Notes: generated from the letters alone by a model not told the origin. DNA of 64,000 bases from Leucobacter salsicius M1-8 (GCF_000350525.1 NZ_AOCN01000018.1:24289-88288), one strand, 5' to 3'. Numbered from the stretch's first letter, positions 35,132-44,745 are shown. Made by a program: numbers and translations.

Positions 35132-37924
35132 ATGCGCACGAGAGTAACCGCCATTCTGGTCGCCCAGCGGGGCGGTACATGGCTCGACGAAACCATTGCT
35201 GGGATAGCCGCGCAAGACGCGGCCCCCGCAGCAATCATTGCTGTCAACAATGGCGGCGGTGATGAACTTGCCGCGCAGCTGCTCGAGAGCGGCGCCGACC
35301 GGGTGATCGGCATCTCCCAACGGGTGTCCTTCGGTAAGGCCATCGCCCAGGCTGCCGAGGCCGTCGAGGGGGAGTCCGAGTGGCTCTGGTTCTTGAGCGA
35401 AGACTCGTGCCCCGAGCCCGAAGCACTGTCGAGCATGCTCGGCCGAGTACAACGTGCCCCCTCGGTTGTTGTTGCCGGCCCCAAGCTTGTCGACTGGGAT
35501 GCCCCCGACCGGATCATCGAACTGGGGCAGAGCCTCACCCGATACGGTGCGCGCTGGACCCTGCGCCGTCAGGAGCTCGATCAGCAGCAGTATGACCACA
35601 TGCAGGACGTGCTGGGCGTGGGCCCCGTCGGCATGCTGGTGCGTCGCGACGTCTGGCAGGAGCTCGGCGGATTTGATCCGGCACTGCCCGTGTATGACGA
35701 CGGTCTCGACTTTTGTGTGCGCGCGAGGCTGGCGGGCCACCGCGTAGAGGTCGCGCCCGAGGCCCGGGTGCGGTTCGCCCGTAGCGGCGTCGCCGGGCCG
35801 CGCATCGACCGCAGCCGCGCCGTGATGCGCACCGCGCATCGCCAGGCGCGAGCAGCGGCTCTGCACCGCCGCATCAGCTACGCACCGGCCCCCCTCGCGT
35901 TCCTCGCGTGGCTGGGCCTGCCGCTCTACGGCCTCATGCGCGTGCTGTGGGCCCTGATTCGCGAGCAGCCGGGGTACATGATCGGCGAATTCGTTGCCGC
36001 GTACTCCGTGTTCTTTAAGCCGCACGCGCTGATTGCCTCGCGGCGACGGCTGAAACGCAGCTCCAAGGTCGGCTGGGGCGCGCTGCGCGGGCTCCGGATC
36101 GATCCCAAGTCAGTGCGCACCGCGCGCATGATCGACCGGGAGGCCGTGCTGGCCTCAACCGGGCGGCTGCGGCGCGAGCTTCACTTCATCTCCTCGGGCG
36201 GCCTTGCCGTGGTGACCACCGCGGTGGTCGTGGCCATCGCCCTCACCTGGTGGGCGCTTCCGCAGACGAACCTCGTGGGCGGCGGCCTGATGCCGCTGAG
36301 TAACCTGAGCGACCTGTGGTGGAACACCCGCATCGTCGACGGTGTTCCCGCAGACCCGTTTACCTGGGTGCTCGCGGTGCTCGGCACCCTCACCTTCTGG
36401 AACCCCTCGCACGCCGTTGTGCTCTTGCTGATCGTGGCGATTCCGCTCGCGGCACTGGGCGCCTGGATCTGGGCCGCCGGCCTCACCGAATCCCGTTCTG
36501 GTCGCGCGCTCATCTCCCTCGGTTTCGCCCTCAGCCCCGTCGTGCTGGGCGCCATCGCGTCGGGCCGACTCCCCAGCCTCGTGCTGGCTATCGTGCTGCC
36601 GTGGCTGCTGCTCGCCGCGTCGCGCAGTCGTGAATCTTGGAGCTGGGCGGGTACCGCCTCGCTGCTCGCGGGTGTTGCCCTCGCGTCTGCTCCAGCTCTC
36701 ATTCCGGCGGCCGCCGTCATGCTGGTTGCCGGTCTGGTGATTTCGGTGCGCGGCATCGCCCGCGTGCTCACCACTGCCATCGTGCCGCTCGTGCTGTTCG
36801 CGCCCAAGGTCGTATTGTGCCTAGTTGAGGGGCGTCCCCTGGACCTGCTCATCGACCCGGGCGTCCCGCTTCCGTTCGAGCCAGGAACGACGTGGCACCA
36901 GCTGCTCAGCTTCCCCCAGTTCGGGCTGGAAGGCTGGGGATCGATTCTCGAGAGCCTCGGGTTCGGCGGCCCGCCCGCCACGCTGCTCGTCGGGCTGATG
37001 CTGGCCCCCATCGCGATCCTTGCACTTACCGGCGCGTTGACCGCTCGCGTGATGTCGACCGTCTTTCTCGCCCTCACCGGCGGACTCGGAATGATCACCG
37101 CGCTAGCCGCCGAGCACCTGCGCCTGGTCACGGTGGGCGATACCACCGTCGCGCTCTGGACGGGATCGGGTCTCACGGTCTACTGGCTTGCGGTGCTGGG
37201 CCTTGCCGGTATGGGTGCTGCGGCGCTATACCGTGCGGCCGCCCCCGTCGTCTCGCTGGCGCTCATCGGTGCTGTGCTGGCGGTGCTGCCCCTGGGGAGC
37301 CAGCTCGTGATGGGTCAGGTGCCATTCGCCGCCGGATCGACGCAGATGCCCGCCATCGTGCGCGCCGCGGGCGAAACCGACCCGGGCGTGCGCACGCTCG
37401 TCATCACAGCCAAGGCGCCGCACACGGTGCAGGCGGAACTCGTGGTCGGTGGCGGCCCCCGGCTGGACCAGATTCGATCGGCGCCGGAAGCGATCGAGGC
37501 GACCGACGCCGATCTCGAGATTGCCGCGCTCACAGCGGGACTCGCGAGCGAGGGCGGCGAGGACATGTCTGCGCTCTTGGGCGACGCGCGCGTCGGATTC
37601 GTGCTGCTTCAGCACGGTGGCGACGACGCCGAGCGGGCCCAGCTGCAGCGCGTGTTCGATCAGAACGCGACGCTCGCAAACTCGAGTCTCACCGACCAGG
37701 GGCTGCTCTGGCGGGTCACCGGTGAGCAGATTGTGGCCGAGGAAACGGGCGACAGCTCGAAGAAGCTTGACGGCACCTCGATCAGCGGCCAGACGCTGTG
37801 GTTGGGACAGGTGATCATTCTGTTGGGCATGATGCTGCTTGCGCTCCCGACCGGTGAGGTCACCTGGCGTCCAGAACAACGGCGCCGCCAACCGCGCGCC
37901 ACCCAGGAGACGAAGAAATCATGA
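35132..37924 (+). CDS. Large membrane glycosyltransferase, family 2
   Basis: 930 residues. An N-terminal GT-A (family 2) domain of about 240 residues: VTAILVAQRGGTWLDETIAGI, LWFLSEDSCPEPEAL (the DXD-like acidic position is EDS), VGPVGMLVRRDVWQELGGFDPA and YDDGLDFCVRARLAG. About ten membrane helices follow, from residue 250 onward, with an extracellular section (about 740-900) and a last membrane helix near the C-terminus. The next gene overlaps by four bases and encodes DUF5719, a constant partner. Probably an envelope polysaccharide or glycoprotein transferase; acceptor unknown. TAGACT lies nine bases before ATG 35132. Confidence 0.88.
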   Translation: MRTRVTAILVAQRGGTWLDETIAGIAAQDAAPAAIIAVNNGGGDELAAQLLESGADRVIGISQRVSFGKAIAQAAEAVEGESEWLWFLSEDSCPEPEALSSMLGRVQRAPSVVVAGPKLVDWDAPDRIIELGQSLTRYGARWTLRRQELDQQQYDHMQDVLGVGPVGMLVRRDVWQELGGFDPALPVYDDGLDFCVRARLAGHRVEVAPEARVRFARSGVAGPRIDRSRAVMRTAHRQARAAALHRRISYAPAPLAFLAWLGLPLYGLMRVLWALIREQPGYMIGEFVAAYSVFFKPHALIASRRRLKRSSKVGWGALRGLRIDPKSVRTARMIDREAVLASTGRLRRELHFISSGGLAVVTTAVVVAIALTWWALPQTNLVGGGLMPLSNLSDLWWNTRIVDGVPADPFTWVLAVLGTLTFWNPSHAVVLLLIVAIPLAALGAWIWAAGLTESRSGRALISLGFALSPVVLGAIASGRLPSLVLAIVLPWLLLAASRSRESWSWAGTASLLAGVALASAPALIPAAAVMLVAGLVISVRGIARVLTTAIVPLVLFAPKVVLCLVEGRPLDLLIDPGVPLPFEPGTTWHQLLSFPQFGLEGWGSILESLGFGGPPATLLVGLMLAPIAILALTGALTARVMSTVFLALTGGLGMITALAAEHLRLVTVGDTTVALWTGSGLTVYWLAVLGLAGMGAAALYRAAAPVVSLALIGAVLAVLPLGSQLVMGQVPFAAGSTQMPAIVRAAGETDPGVRTLVITAKAPHTVQAELVVGGGPRLDQIRSAPEAIEATDADLEIAALTAGLASEGGEDMSALLGDARVGFVLLQHGGDDAERAQLQRVFDQNATLANSSLTDQGLLWRVTGEQIVAEETGDSSKKLDGTSISGQTLWLGQVIILLGMMLLALPTGEVTWRPEQRRRQPRATQETKKS

Positions 37925-39312
37925 ACTCTCCGAAAACGCCCCTGACGGTCGGGATCCGGGCCGCCGTTGGTGCGCTCGTGATCGCGGTCGCGGCAACCGC
38001 CGTAGTGCTCGTCAGCTCGATTGATGTTCCGACCGTGGAGCGTAAACCGCTCGTGCTCACGGCCGACACCACCCAGAACACGTCGCGCACGCTCGTCTGC
38101 GACGGCGGCTTCGCCGAGCTGGGGGCAGACCCCAGCCACCCCGAGGTGGCCGTGCCGGTCGGTGCCCCCGTCATTGCGCGTGCAGGGGACAAGGCTGAGA
38201 CGCGGGAACTGACACGCCTGACGGGCGGCCCCGGGCTCCCCGAAGTGCTCTCGTTCGGCGGCGATGACCCGCTTGCCGCGGCACAGCTGCAGAACGTCTC
38301 CACGGAGACGCTGCGAGGCTCCGTTGCGAGTGCCTGCGCCGAGCCCCTCAACGAGCAGTGGCTGATTGGCGGGTCCACCGACCTGGGCGTGACGACCACG
38401 CTCAACGTGGGTAACCCGGGCCGCGTGCCCGCAACGGTTCAGGTCACCGCATTTGACGAGGCCGGGCAGGTTGACGCCGTGCAGACGGCAGGAGTGATCG
38501 TTGCTCCCGGCGCCCAGGTGACGATCTCGCTGAACGGCTACGCCCCCGACCGTGCGCGCCTTGCTGTGCGCGTATCGAGTACCGGTGCCCCCGTCACGGC
38601 GGCCCTCAGCGTCGGCCACCGCGTCGGCCTCACTTCCTTTGGCGTTTCCTCGGTCGACCGGCAGGCCGCCCCCGACACCAGGCTGGTTATCGTTGGCGTT
38701 GCGAACTCTGCCGGCGATAATCAAGGTCCCAGCGATGCTGGTGAGGGCGACCCCTACCCGGTGACGGTGCGTGCGTTTGCCCCCGGTGGCGAATCCACGA
38801 CCGCCTCGGTGCGCGCGCTTGATGGAAAGGGTCACGCCACCGACCTCGGTGTGATTGAGATTGCACCAGATGCAGTGGGTGAGCTCAAAGTATCGACGTG
38901 GCCCAGGGGCTCGGCCGCCATCGAGGTTCGCTCGGACGTTCCTGTAATCGCCTCTGCGCTCGGATCGGCAGAGCGCGGTGCAGACCACGACTATGAGTGG
39001 TTCACACCGTCTCCCGCGATCACCGCCGGAGAAACGGTCGCGGTGCCGGTTGTCGGGCAGGGCGTCGTTTACGTAGCCCACCCTGGCGAAGGAACCGTCG
39101 AGGTAACGGTGACCGATGCGAAGGGCAAAGCGATATCAACTGAGCTGTCGCCGGGCTCGGTGCGCTCCGTGGCAGTGCCGGCCAACTCCACTCTGACGGC
39201 TACCGGTGAAGTGTTCGCTGGCGTGCGTCACCTCGAGGGAGCCGACATCGCCGGTTACCCGGTGCTGCCGGCCACACAGCGCGACGGCACCCTCACCGTC
39301 TACACCCGCTAG
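37921..39312 (+). CDS. DUF5719 family secreted/membrane-anchored protein
   Basis: 463 residues. One N-terminal hydrophobic helix (about 12-32, AAVGALVIAVAATAVVLVSS) as signal anchor, then a beta-rich extracytoplasmic region with repeated beta-sandwich-like units (TTTLNVGNPGRVPATVQVTAF and later VEVTVTDAKGKAISTEL). Matches DUF5719, which follows the large glycosyltransferase in many actinobacteria. Start codon overlaps the preceding stop (ATGA). Role probably in cell-envelope glycan assembly, by context. Confidence 0.83.
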   Translation: MNSPKTPLTVGIRAAVGALVIAVAATAVVLVSSIDVPTVERKPLVLTADTTQNTSRTLVCDGGFAELGADPSHPEVAVPVGAPVIARAGDKAETRELTRLTGGPGLPEVLSFGGDDPLAAAQLQNVSTETLRGSVASACAEPLNEQWLIGGSTDLGVTTTLNVGNPGRVPATVQVTAFDEAGQVDAVQTAGVIVAPGAQVTISLNGYAPDRARLAVRVSSTGAPVTAALSVGHRVGLTSFGVSSVDRQAAPDTRLVIVGVANSAGDNQGPSDAGEGDPYPVTVRAFAPGGESTTASVRALDGKGHATDLGVIEIAPDAVGELKVSTWPRGSAAIEVRSDVPVIASALGSAERGADHDYEWFTPSPAITAGETVAVPVVGQGVVYVAHPGEGTVEVTVTDAKGKAISTELSPGSVRSVAVPANSTLTATGEVFAGVRHLEGADIAGYPVLPATQRDGTLTVYTR

Positions 39313-39330
39313 CGGCGTAGACTGGAACCC

Positions 39331-39795
39331 ATGTTTGGTCGGAATCGGTCTGCGGGGCGCGGCGTGAGCGGCGCAGCGGGCGCGTCACGTTCGTCGGTCA
39401 GTCGTCGGCACGAGCGGCGCCCGATTCGTTCGTCGATCACTGGCCCGAGCCTGCCCAACCCCAACAGTCGGTTCGCGCGCTTTGAAACCGATGCCCGTGG
39501 TGCCGTGCAGGTGCTGCAGGCTCACTTTCCGCAGGAGCTCGACGGGGTGCGCGTCGGGTTTCAGACAGCTCCCACTCATACCGGCGAGAGCAAGTTTCCA
39601 TTGCTCTACACGATCGATCGCTCATCAAACACGATCATGTTGTTTCGCATGCCGATACAGCGGGCGCGTGGACTGCACGTGAATGACGACGAGCACCGGC
39701 GCTACTTCGTGCAGCACTGCGTGTACCAGGCAGTCTGCGAATACCTCGGGCGGGAGCCCTGGGAGCTGCTGCCCGGTCGATTCGACCACTACTAG
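39331..39795 (+). CDS. Zincin-like (Rv3259) family protein with degenerate metal site
   Basis: 154 residues. A basic N-terminal tail, then a domain of the metallopeptidase-like family next to whiB2 (Rv3259-type, Zincin_1 fold): ARGAVQVLQAHFPQELDGVRVGF, FPLLYTIDRSSNTIMLFRMPIQRARGL and C-terminal helix YFVQHCVYQAVCEYLGREPWELL. Where active zincins have HExxH, this protein has QHCVYQ, so a peptidase activity is unlikely. ATG 39331 has TAGACT seven bases before it. It sits between the DUF5719 gene and mtrA. Confidence 0.75.
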   Translation: MFGRNRSAGRGVSGAAGASRSSVSRRHERRPIRSSITGPSLPNPNSRFARFETDARGAVQVLQAHFPQELDGVRVGFQTAPTHTGESKFPLLYTIDRSSNTIMLFRMPIQRARGLHVNDDEHRRYFVQHCVYQAVCEYLGREPWELLPGRFDHY

Positions 39796-39863
39796 CAGCG
39801 GGCCTCGCCGCGCCAGCGACCGCTTGCCCCCATTCTTGAGGCGAAGCGGCCATAATGGGAACC

Positions 39864-40547
39864 ATGAGCGCGCGCATCTTGGTGGTTGATGACGACAGGG
39901 CACTCGCCGAAATGCTGACAATGGCATTGCAGGCCGAGGGGTTCTTAACCGAGCACGCCGCCGACGGTGCGGAGGCGGTCGAGCTTTTTCGAACGATGCT
40001 GCCCGACCTCGTTCTGCTTGACGTGATGCTTCCGAGCCTCGACGGCATCGAGGTATGCGAACGCATTCGCGCAGAGTCGGGCGTGCCCATCATTATGCTG
40101 ACCGCCCGCACCGACACCCGTGATGTGGTGCGCGGTCTCGAGGCCGGGGCCGACGACTACGTCGTCAAGCCGTTCAAGTCGGCCGAGCTGATCGCCCGCA
40201 TTCGCGCCCGCCTGCGCGAACCGCAGCAGGAAGCGAGCGAGACGCTTCGTATTGGGGATCTCACGATCGACGTTGCCGCGCACGAGGTGCGCCGCGGCTC
40301 GATGGTGATTTCGCTCACACCGCTCGAGTTTGACCTCCTCGCGATCCTGGCGCGCAAACCGCAGCAGGTGTTCACCCGTGAGGTGCTGCTCGAAAAGGTT
40401 TGGGGCTACCAGTACAAGGCAGACACCCGGCTCGTGAACGTCCACGTGCAGCGGCTGCGCGCGAAGATCGAACAGGACCCCGATCGCCCCACCATCGTTT
40501 CCACCGTGCGCGGCGTAGGCTATCGCGCCGGCGCTCCCACCACGTAG
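39864..40547 (+). CDS. mtrA: Response regulator MtrA
   Basis: 227 residues. OmpR-family regulator of cell division, envelope and replication genes. Receiver with Asp53 in DLVLLDVMLPSLDGIEVC, DDYVVKPFKSAEL, and winged helix with ISLTPLEFDLLAILARKPQQVFTREVLLEKVWGY and the DTRLVNVHVQRLRAKIE recognition part, almost identical to mycobacterial MtrA. ATG 39864 is favoured over ATG 39855 because CATAAT stands seven bases before it. First gene of the conserved mtrA-mtrB-lpqB order; mtrB follows five bases after the stop. Confidence 0.95.
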   Translation: MSARILVVDDDRALAEMLTMALQAEGFLTEHAADGAEAVELFRTMLPDLVLLDVMLPSLDGIEVCERIRAESGVPIIMLTARTDTRDVVRGLEAGADDYVVKPFKSAELIARIRARLREPQQEASETLRIGDLTIDVAAHEVRRGSMVISLTPLEFDLLAILARKPQQVFTREVLLEKVWGYQYKADTRLVNVHVQRLRAKIEQDPDRPTIVSTVRGVGYRAGAPTT

Positions 40548-40552
40548 GCATC

Positions 40553-42241
40553 GTGGCCGCGCACAGCGCAGGGCTTCGACGGACGCTGCGACGCCTGCGG
40601 CTGCGCTGGGTCACCCTCACGCAGCCGGTTCTCGGGCCGTTTCGAGCAAAGTGGCGCCGGTCGCTCATGCTCCGCACGATGACGGTGACGGGGCTTGTGA
40701 CCGGGTTCACCATTCTGATCGCGGGCGTCTTCATCGTGACCAGCTTGAGCGACGACCTGTATTCGTCGCGTCGAGACCAGGCGCTCCAAGACTCGGCGCG
40801 TGCAACGCTTGCCGCTCAAGGCCAGATTGATGCGTCAGAACGGGGGAGTCTCTCAACGTTGTCGGCGACCGTGCGCGCTACCGTGCAAGACACGTCCTCG
40901 AGCCAGATGGTCTACCTCCGGCGTCAGCCAGGGCAACCGGCCTACCCCGAGGCACCCGCCGCTTCGCGTACCAACGACATGCTCCCTGATGCGGTCACGG
41001 CGGAGCTGTCTGCGGCGGTCGTGGCGGGCGACGAACCGCAGCTCTGGCAGGCGGTCACCTTTGTGGGGGACGACGGAGTCCCGTTCCCGGGCATCATCGT
41101 CGCTTCCACGCTGACGTTCCCGGCGGGGGCGGGTGACTACGATCTGTTCATCGGTTACAGCCTCGCTGACACTCAAGAAACGCTCGCCTTCATGCAACGC
41201 ACGCTGCTGGTCGCCGCAGCCGTAATGATGGCGTTCATCGGCATTCTGGTGTGGATCATTTCACGCATCGTCTTTCGCCCGATTCGAGCGGCCGCGGACA
41301 CGAGCCGTCGACTCGCGGCGGGCGAAGCGAATGCGCGTATGCCGCTGCAGAACGACGTGCACCTGGACATGCTTTCAGAGGGCTTCAACAACATGGCCGA
41401 CACGCTGCAGTCACGCATTCAGGAGCTCGATCAGCTCTCCGAGATGCAGCAGCGCTTTGTCTCCGACGTGTCGCACGAGCTGCGCACCCCGCTCACCACG
41501 ATCCGGCTCGCGAGCGAGATGCTCGAAGCGGGGACGCAGGGACTGGCCCCGGGCCAGCAGCGCGCGATCGAGGTGCTTGGCACCCAGGTAGAGCGGTTCG
41601 AGTCGCTGCTCGAGGACTTGCTTGAGATCTCACGCTATGACGCGGGCCACGTGACGCTCGAAACCGAACCCACGAACATGGTCAGCCTGGTCGAAGAGGT
41701 CACGGAGTCTCTCAGGCCGCTCTCTCCCAGTGCGATCGAAGTCCACGCTGCCGGTGGCTACTCGCCCATCGACGTCGACCCGCGCCGTATGCGGCGCATC
41801 GTCTCGAACCTGATCGGCAACGCCATTGAACACGGCGAGGGTGAGACGATTCACGTGTCCATTGACTCGAATGCGACGTCCGTGGCGGTGTGCGTGCGCG
41901 ACTCCGGAATCGGAATGAGCGAAGAGCAAACAGAGCACGTGTTTGACCGCTTCTGGCGTGCAGACCCATCGCGCAAGCGCACGCTGGGAGGCACGGGGTT
42001 GGGACTCGCGATCGCGCAGGAGGACGCCGCAGTGCATGGCGGTCTCCTCGAGGTCTGGTCACGCGCCGGCGAAGGGACAAACTTTCGGCTCACTGTGCCG
42101 CGCGGTGATGCTGTGCGCAGCTTCGTCTCGCCGCTGCAGCTCATTCCCGACGGATACGTTTCGACTGAGACTGACCGTGTGGTGACCAGCCGGTGGCTGA
42201 GACGGCCCGCGCGACTGATTCGGAAGGACAAACGGCAGTGA
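40553..42241 (+). CDS. mtrB: Sensor histidine kinase MtrB
   Basis: 562 residues, the usual MtrB length. Two membrane helices (about 44-66 and 220-240) bracket an extracytoplasmic sensor domain, followed by HAMP (about 240-295), HisKA with His308 in VSDVSHELRTPLTTIRLASEM, and HATPase_c with IVSNLIGNAIEHGEG and GGTGLGLAIAQED. Partner of MtrA at the division septum. GTG 40553 starts just after the mtrA stop with no ribosome-binding site, so translation is probably coupled. LpqB, encoded next, is the lipoprotein that modulates MtrB in mycobacteria. Confidence 0.93.
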   Translation: MAAHSAGLRRTLRRLRLRWVTLTQPVLGPFRAKWRRSLMLRTMTVTGLVTGFTILIAGVFIVTSLSDDLYSSRRDQALQDSARATLAAQGQIDASERGSLSTLSATVRATVQDTSSSQMVYLRRQPGQPAYPEAPAASRTNDMLPDAVTAELSAAVVAGDEPQLWQAVTFVGDDGVPFPGIIVASTLTFPAGAGDYDLFIGYSLADTQETLAFMQRTLLVAAAVMMAFIGILVWIISRIVFRPIRAAADTSRRLAAGEANARMPLQNDVHLDMLSEGFNNMADTLQSRIQELDQLSEMQQRFVSDVSHELRTPLTTIRLASEMLEAGTQGLAPGQQRAIEVLGTQVERFESLLEDLLEISRYDAGHVTLETEPTNMVSLVEEVTESLRPLSPSAIEVHAAGGYSPIDVDPRRMRRIVSNLIGNAIEHGEGETIHVSIDSNATSVAVCVRDSGIGMSEEQTEHVFDRFWRADPSRKRTLGGTGLGLAIAQEDAAVHGGLLEVWSRAGEGTNFRLTVPRGDAVRSFVSPLQLIPDGYVSTETDRVVTSRWLRRPARLIRKDKRQ

Positions 42242-43935
42242 ATTTCAACTATCGACTGCAGCCGAAGCATCACCTTCGCGCCCGGATCCGGATCGTGACG
42301 CTCGCGATCGGAGCGTCACTCGCCCTCATGCTGGTGGGCTGCGCCACGATCCCGGGCTCGGGCAAAGTCGAGGTCGGTCTCACCGATCTCGAACAAGCGG
42401 AACAGTTCTTCCAATTCACGGCGACCGGGCCGGTGATTGATGCCAGCCAGGAGGACCTGGTGCGCGGCTTCGTAGCTGCCGCGGTCTCGAGCGTCGACGA
42501 CTACGCGGTGGCCCGCGAGTTTTTGACCACCGACTACGCCGCCCAGTGGGATCCATACTTTGGTGTGCTGGTTGACGAGGGGGCTCGCAATTATCGGAGC
42601 GACGGTAGTGCCGCGGGCGTGCTGTCACTGAGCGCGACCGCGAAGATTGACGTCGCGGGACAGATGCTGCCCGTGGAGCCCGGGCCCGCGACCGATCTGC
42701 GGTTCGAATTTGAACGGGTCAATGGACAGTGGCGTCTATCCTCGGCACCAAGCGGGATCATCCTTGACAAGAGCACATTCAAGTCAATCTGGGCAGATAA
42801 CCAGCTCTACTTTGTGGGCCCGGGCAACGTTTTGGTGCCGCAGACGCGCTGGTTTATTGCGCGAGCCGCGATGCCCACCGAGATCGTTAGCGCGCTGCTG
42901 GAGGGCCCCCGGGAGCGCATGCGTGGGAGCCTGCACAGCGGGTTCCCGGCGGGCACCGCGCTCGTCTCCAAGTCAGTGCCGGTGGTTGACGGGCGTGCCC
43001 GTATCGACATGACGACGGAATTGCTTGAAGCGAGCCCGCAGGCGCTTGCGGAGGTGCGTGCCCAGCTCACGCTGAGCCTGCAGTCCGTGCCGGGCGTAAA
43101 CGGCTTTGAACTGATGGTCGAGGGGACCCCGCTGCGTGAGGCGAGCGGGGGAACGGAGCCGCGAACCGTCACGGAGGCCTCGCTGCCTGCAGTCCTCGTC
43201 GACGGCGAACTCGGCACGATTGCGGCGGGCGAGTTCTCTCCGATCGAGATGTACGGCGACCGGATCGGCGAGCTGGACCCGTTAGCCGTGAGCATGTCGA
43301 ACGACGGCGCACGAGCGGCCGTGCTTAACGAGCACGGCGTCACGCTGCTCGATGCCCAGGGCAACCAGTTGGCCGACGGGCGAGCGCATCAGCTGGCCCC
43401 GAGTATCGATCTTTTTAGGTATCTGTGGACGAGTACAGCCGCCGGGCAGTTGCAGGCGCGAGGCAGCGACAACGTGCCCGCGCCGATTACCGCGCCGTGG
43501 CTTGCCGGGCTTGATGTAGCTGCCGTGCGGTTGGCACCCGACGGGTCGCGCATCGCCGCGCTCGTCGCAAGTGAGGGCGGCGCCCAACTGCTCGTCGGGG
43601 GAGTGATTCGTGATGAGCGCGGTGCACCGCTGCGTGCAACCGATGAAGCCGACACCGAGATGTGGATCACGGGCAAGCCCGTGGACTTTGATTGGGTGGG
43701 GTCTTCTCGTCTGTCGGTGCTCTCCGCGGATGGCCTGGTCACAAAGGTGACGAGCGGTGGCCCCGGTCGGTTCAGCGAGGCTCAGGGGTCGATATCAGGC
43801 GGAACCCATATCTCGGGCGGGGGCGCCCGAGCACACCTGCGCTTGCTGAACGACGAGGGGGAGCTCTTTGCTCCCCAGGCTGCAGGCTGGCAGCGCAACG
43901 ACGACAACATTCAACTTCTCGCGAAACGCGGCTGA
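42238..43935 (+). CDS. lpqB: Lipoprotein LpqB
   Basis: 565 residues. Lipoprotein with lipobox LVGC after a basic N-terminus (HHLRARIRIVTLAIGASLAL), a GerMN domain (about 60-300, including FVAAAVSSVDDYAVAREFL and EIVSALLEGPRERMRG), and a C-terminal beta-propeller-like region. LpqB binds the MtrB sensor domain in mycobacteria. GTG 42238 overlaps the mtrB stop by four bases and has GGAAGGA upstream, giving an intact signal peptide. Order mtrA-mtrB-lpqB-comF-hpf-secA is as in other actinobacteria. Confidence 0.93.
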   Translation: MNFNYRLQPKHHLRARIRIVTLAIGASLALMLVGCATIPGSGKVEVGLTDLEQAEQFFQFTATGPVIDASQEDLVRGFVAAAVSSVDDYAVAREFLTTDYAAQWDPYFGVLVDEGARNYRSDGSAAGVLSLSATAKIDVAGQMLPVEPGPATDLRFEFERVNGQWRLSSAPSGIILDKSTFKSIWADNQLYFVGPGNVLVPQTRWFIARAAMPTEIVSALLEGPRERMRGSLHSGFPAGTALVSKSVPVVDGRARIDMTTELLEASPQALAEVRAQLTLSLQSVPGVNGFELMVEGTPLREASGGTEPRTVTEASLPAVLVDGELGTIAAGEFSPIEMYGDRIGELDPLAVSMSNDGARAAVLNEHGVTLLDAQGNQLADGRAHQLAPSIDLFRYLWTSTAAGQLQARGSDNVPAPITAPWLAGLDVAAVRLAPDGSRIAALVASEGGAQLLVGGVIRDERGAPLRATDEADTEMWITGKPVDFDWVGSSRLSVLSADGLVTKVTSGGPGRFSEAQGSISGGTHISGGGARAHLRLLNDEGELFAPQAAGWQRNDDNIQLLAKRG

Positions 43936-43960
43936 GACCAGTAGCGAGGTTGATCGCGAG

Positions 43961-43969
43961 TTATCCACA
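43961..43969 (+). promoter_or_regulatory. DnaA-box-like sequence upstream of comF
   Basis: A perfect TTATCCACA, 50 bp before the comF start in the 84-bp gap after lpqB. It shares flanking bases (GTTATCCACAGAT) with the copy at 22536. No other boxes are near, so an origin is not indicated. Confidence 0.3.
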
Positions 43970-44019
43970 GATGGGCTGCGCGGCCTCCATTTCAGCTGCG
44001 GTGCGTGCAAGCTTGATGT

Positions 44020-44745
44020 ATGCATGCGAACGGCTCGGGCATTCACCGCGCGTTCGGGGAGCTCGCAGCGCGCGAGGCACTCAGAGACCTGGCCGCCCTT
44101 GTCTGGCCTGTCACCTGCGTCGGATGCGGCGCGGCAGACCGAGAACTCTGTGCGCGCTGCATGGCCGAGCTGCGTGATGCTGTGCCGAGCACCGTGACGA
44201 GCGCGCTCGCGGGGGTGCCCGCGTACGCTCGAGGTCCGTATGCGGGTGTGCTGCGCCGCGTGATCGTCGCCTATAAGCACGGCGAGCGAGCGGGATTCGC
44301 CAGGATCCTGGGCGAGCAGCTCGCGCACCCGCTCGCGCGTGCGATCGCGCACGCATACACGCGCCCACTGCTCATCGCGGCCCCCTCCCGCGCTGCCCAG
44401 GTGCGTCGGCGCGGGTTCCGCCACGTCGAGGCGGCATTGCGTGTTGCGTGTGGTGGCGTTCCGGATCCGGCCACGCCCGTTCGTGCGCTCAGATCCACCC
44501 GAGGCAGACAGGGGCAGGTGGGCCTCGATGCCGCGACACGTGCGGAGAATGCGGCGCGCATCGCGGTGCGGAGCGGGTATCGCCGCAAGCTGCGTGGCCG
44601 GGAGGTGATTTTGATCGACGACATTATGACGACCGGGGCGACCGTTTTGGCTGCGCGTCGGGCACTCACGGCAGCGGGTGCAAGGGTAGTTGCGGTGGCC
44701 GTGCTGGCCGCGGTGACCTACGAGGGAACGCCCGAAGATAGTTAA
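44020..44745 (+). CDS. comF: ComF family phosphoribosyltransferase-like protein
   Basis: 241 residues. The N-terminal zinc-ribbon-like motif is VTCVGCGAADRELCARC (two CxxC pairs); a PRT fold follows with PRPP loop VILIDDIMTTGATVLAARRAL, plus the LIAAPSRAAQVRRRGFRHVE and RGRQGQVGLDAATRAENA motifs that define ComF. Related proteins are needed for DNA uptake, but in actinobacteria the role is not established. ATG 44020 lacks a clear ribosome-binding site. It lies between lpqB and hpf. Confidence 0.9.
   Translation: MHANGSGIHRAFGELAAREALRDLAALVWPVTCVGCGAADRELCARCMAELRDAVPSTVTSALAGVPAYARGPYAGVLRRVIVAYKHGERAGFARILGEQLAHPLARAIAHAYTRPLLIAAPSRAAQVRRRGFRHVEAALRVACGGVPDPATPVRALRSTRGRQGQVGLDAATRAENAARIAVRSGYRRKLRGREVILIDDIMTTGATVLAARRALTAAGARVVAVAVLAAVTYEGTPEDS

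Noticed and set aside
43961..43969. Replication origin near comF
   Set aside because: Only one DnaA box, no box cluster, no dnaA/dnaN and no AT-rich unwinding region.
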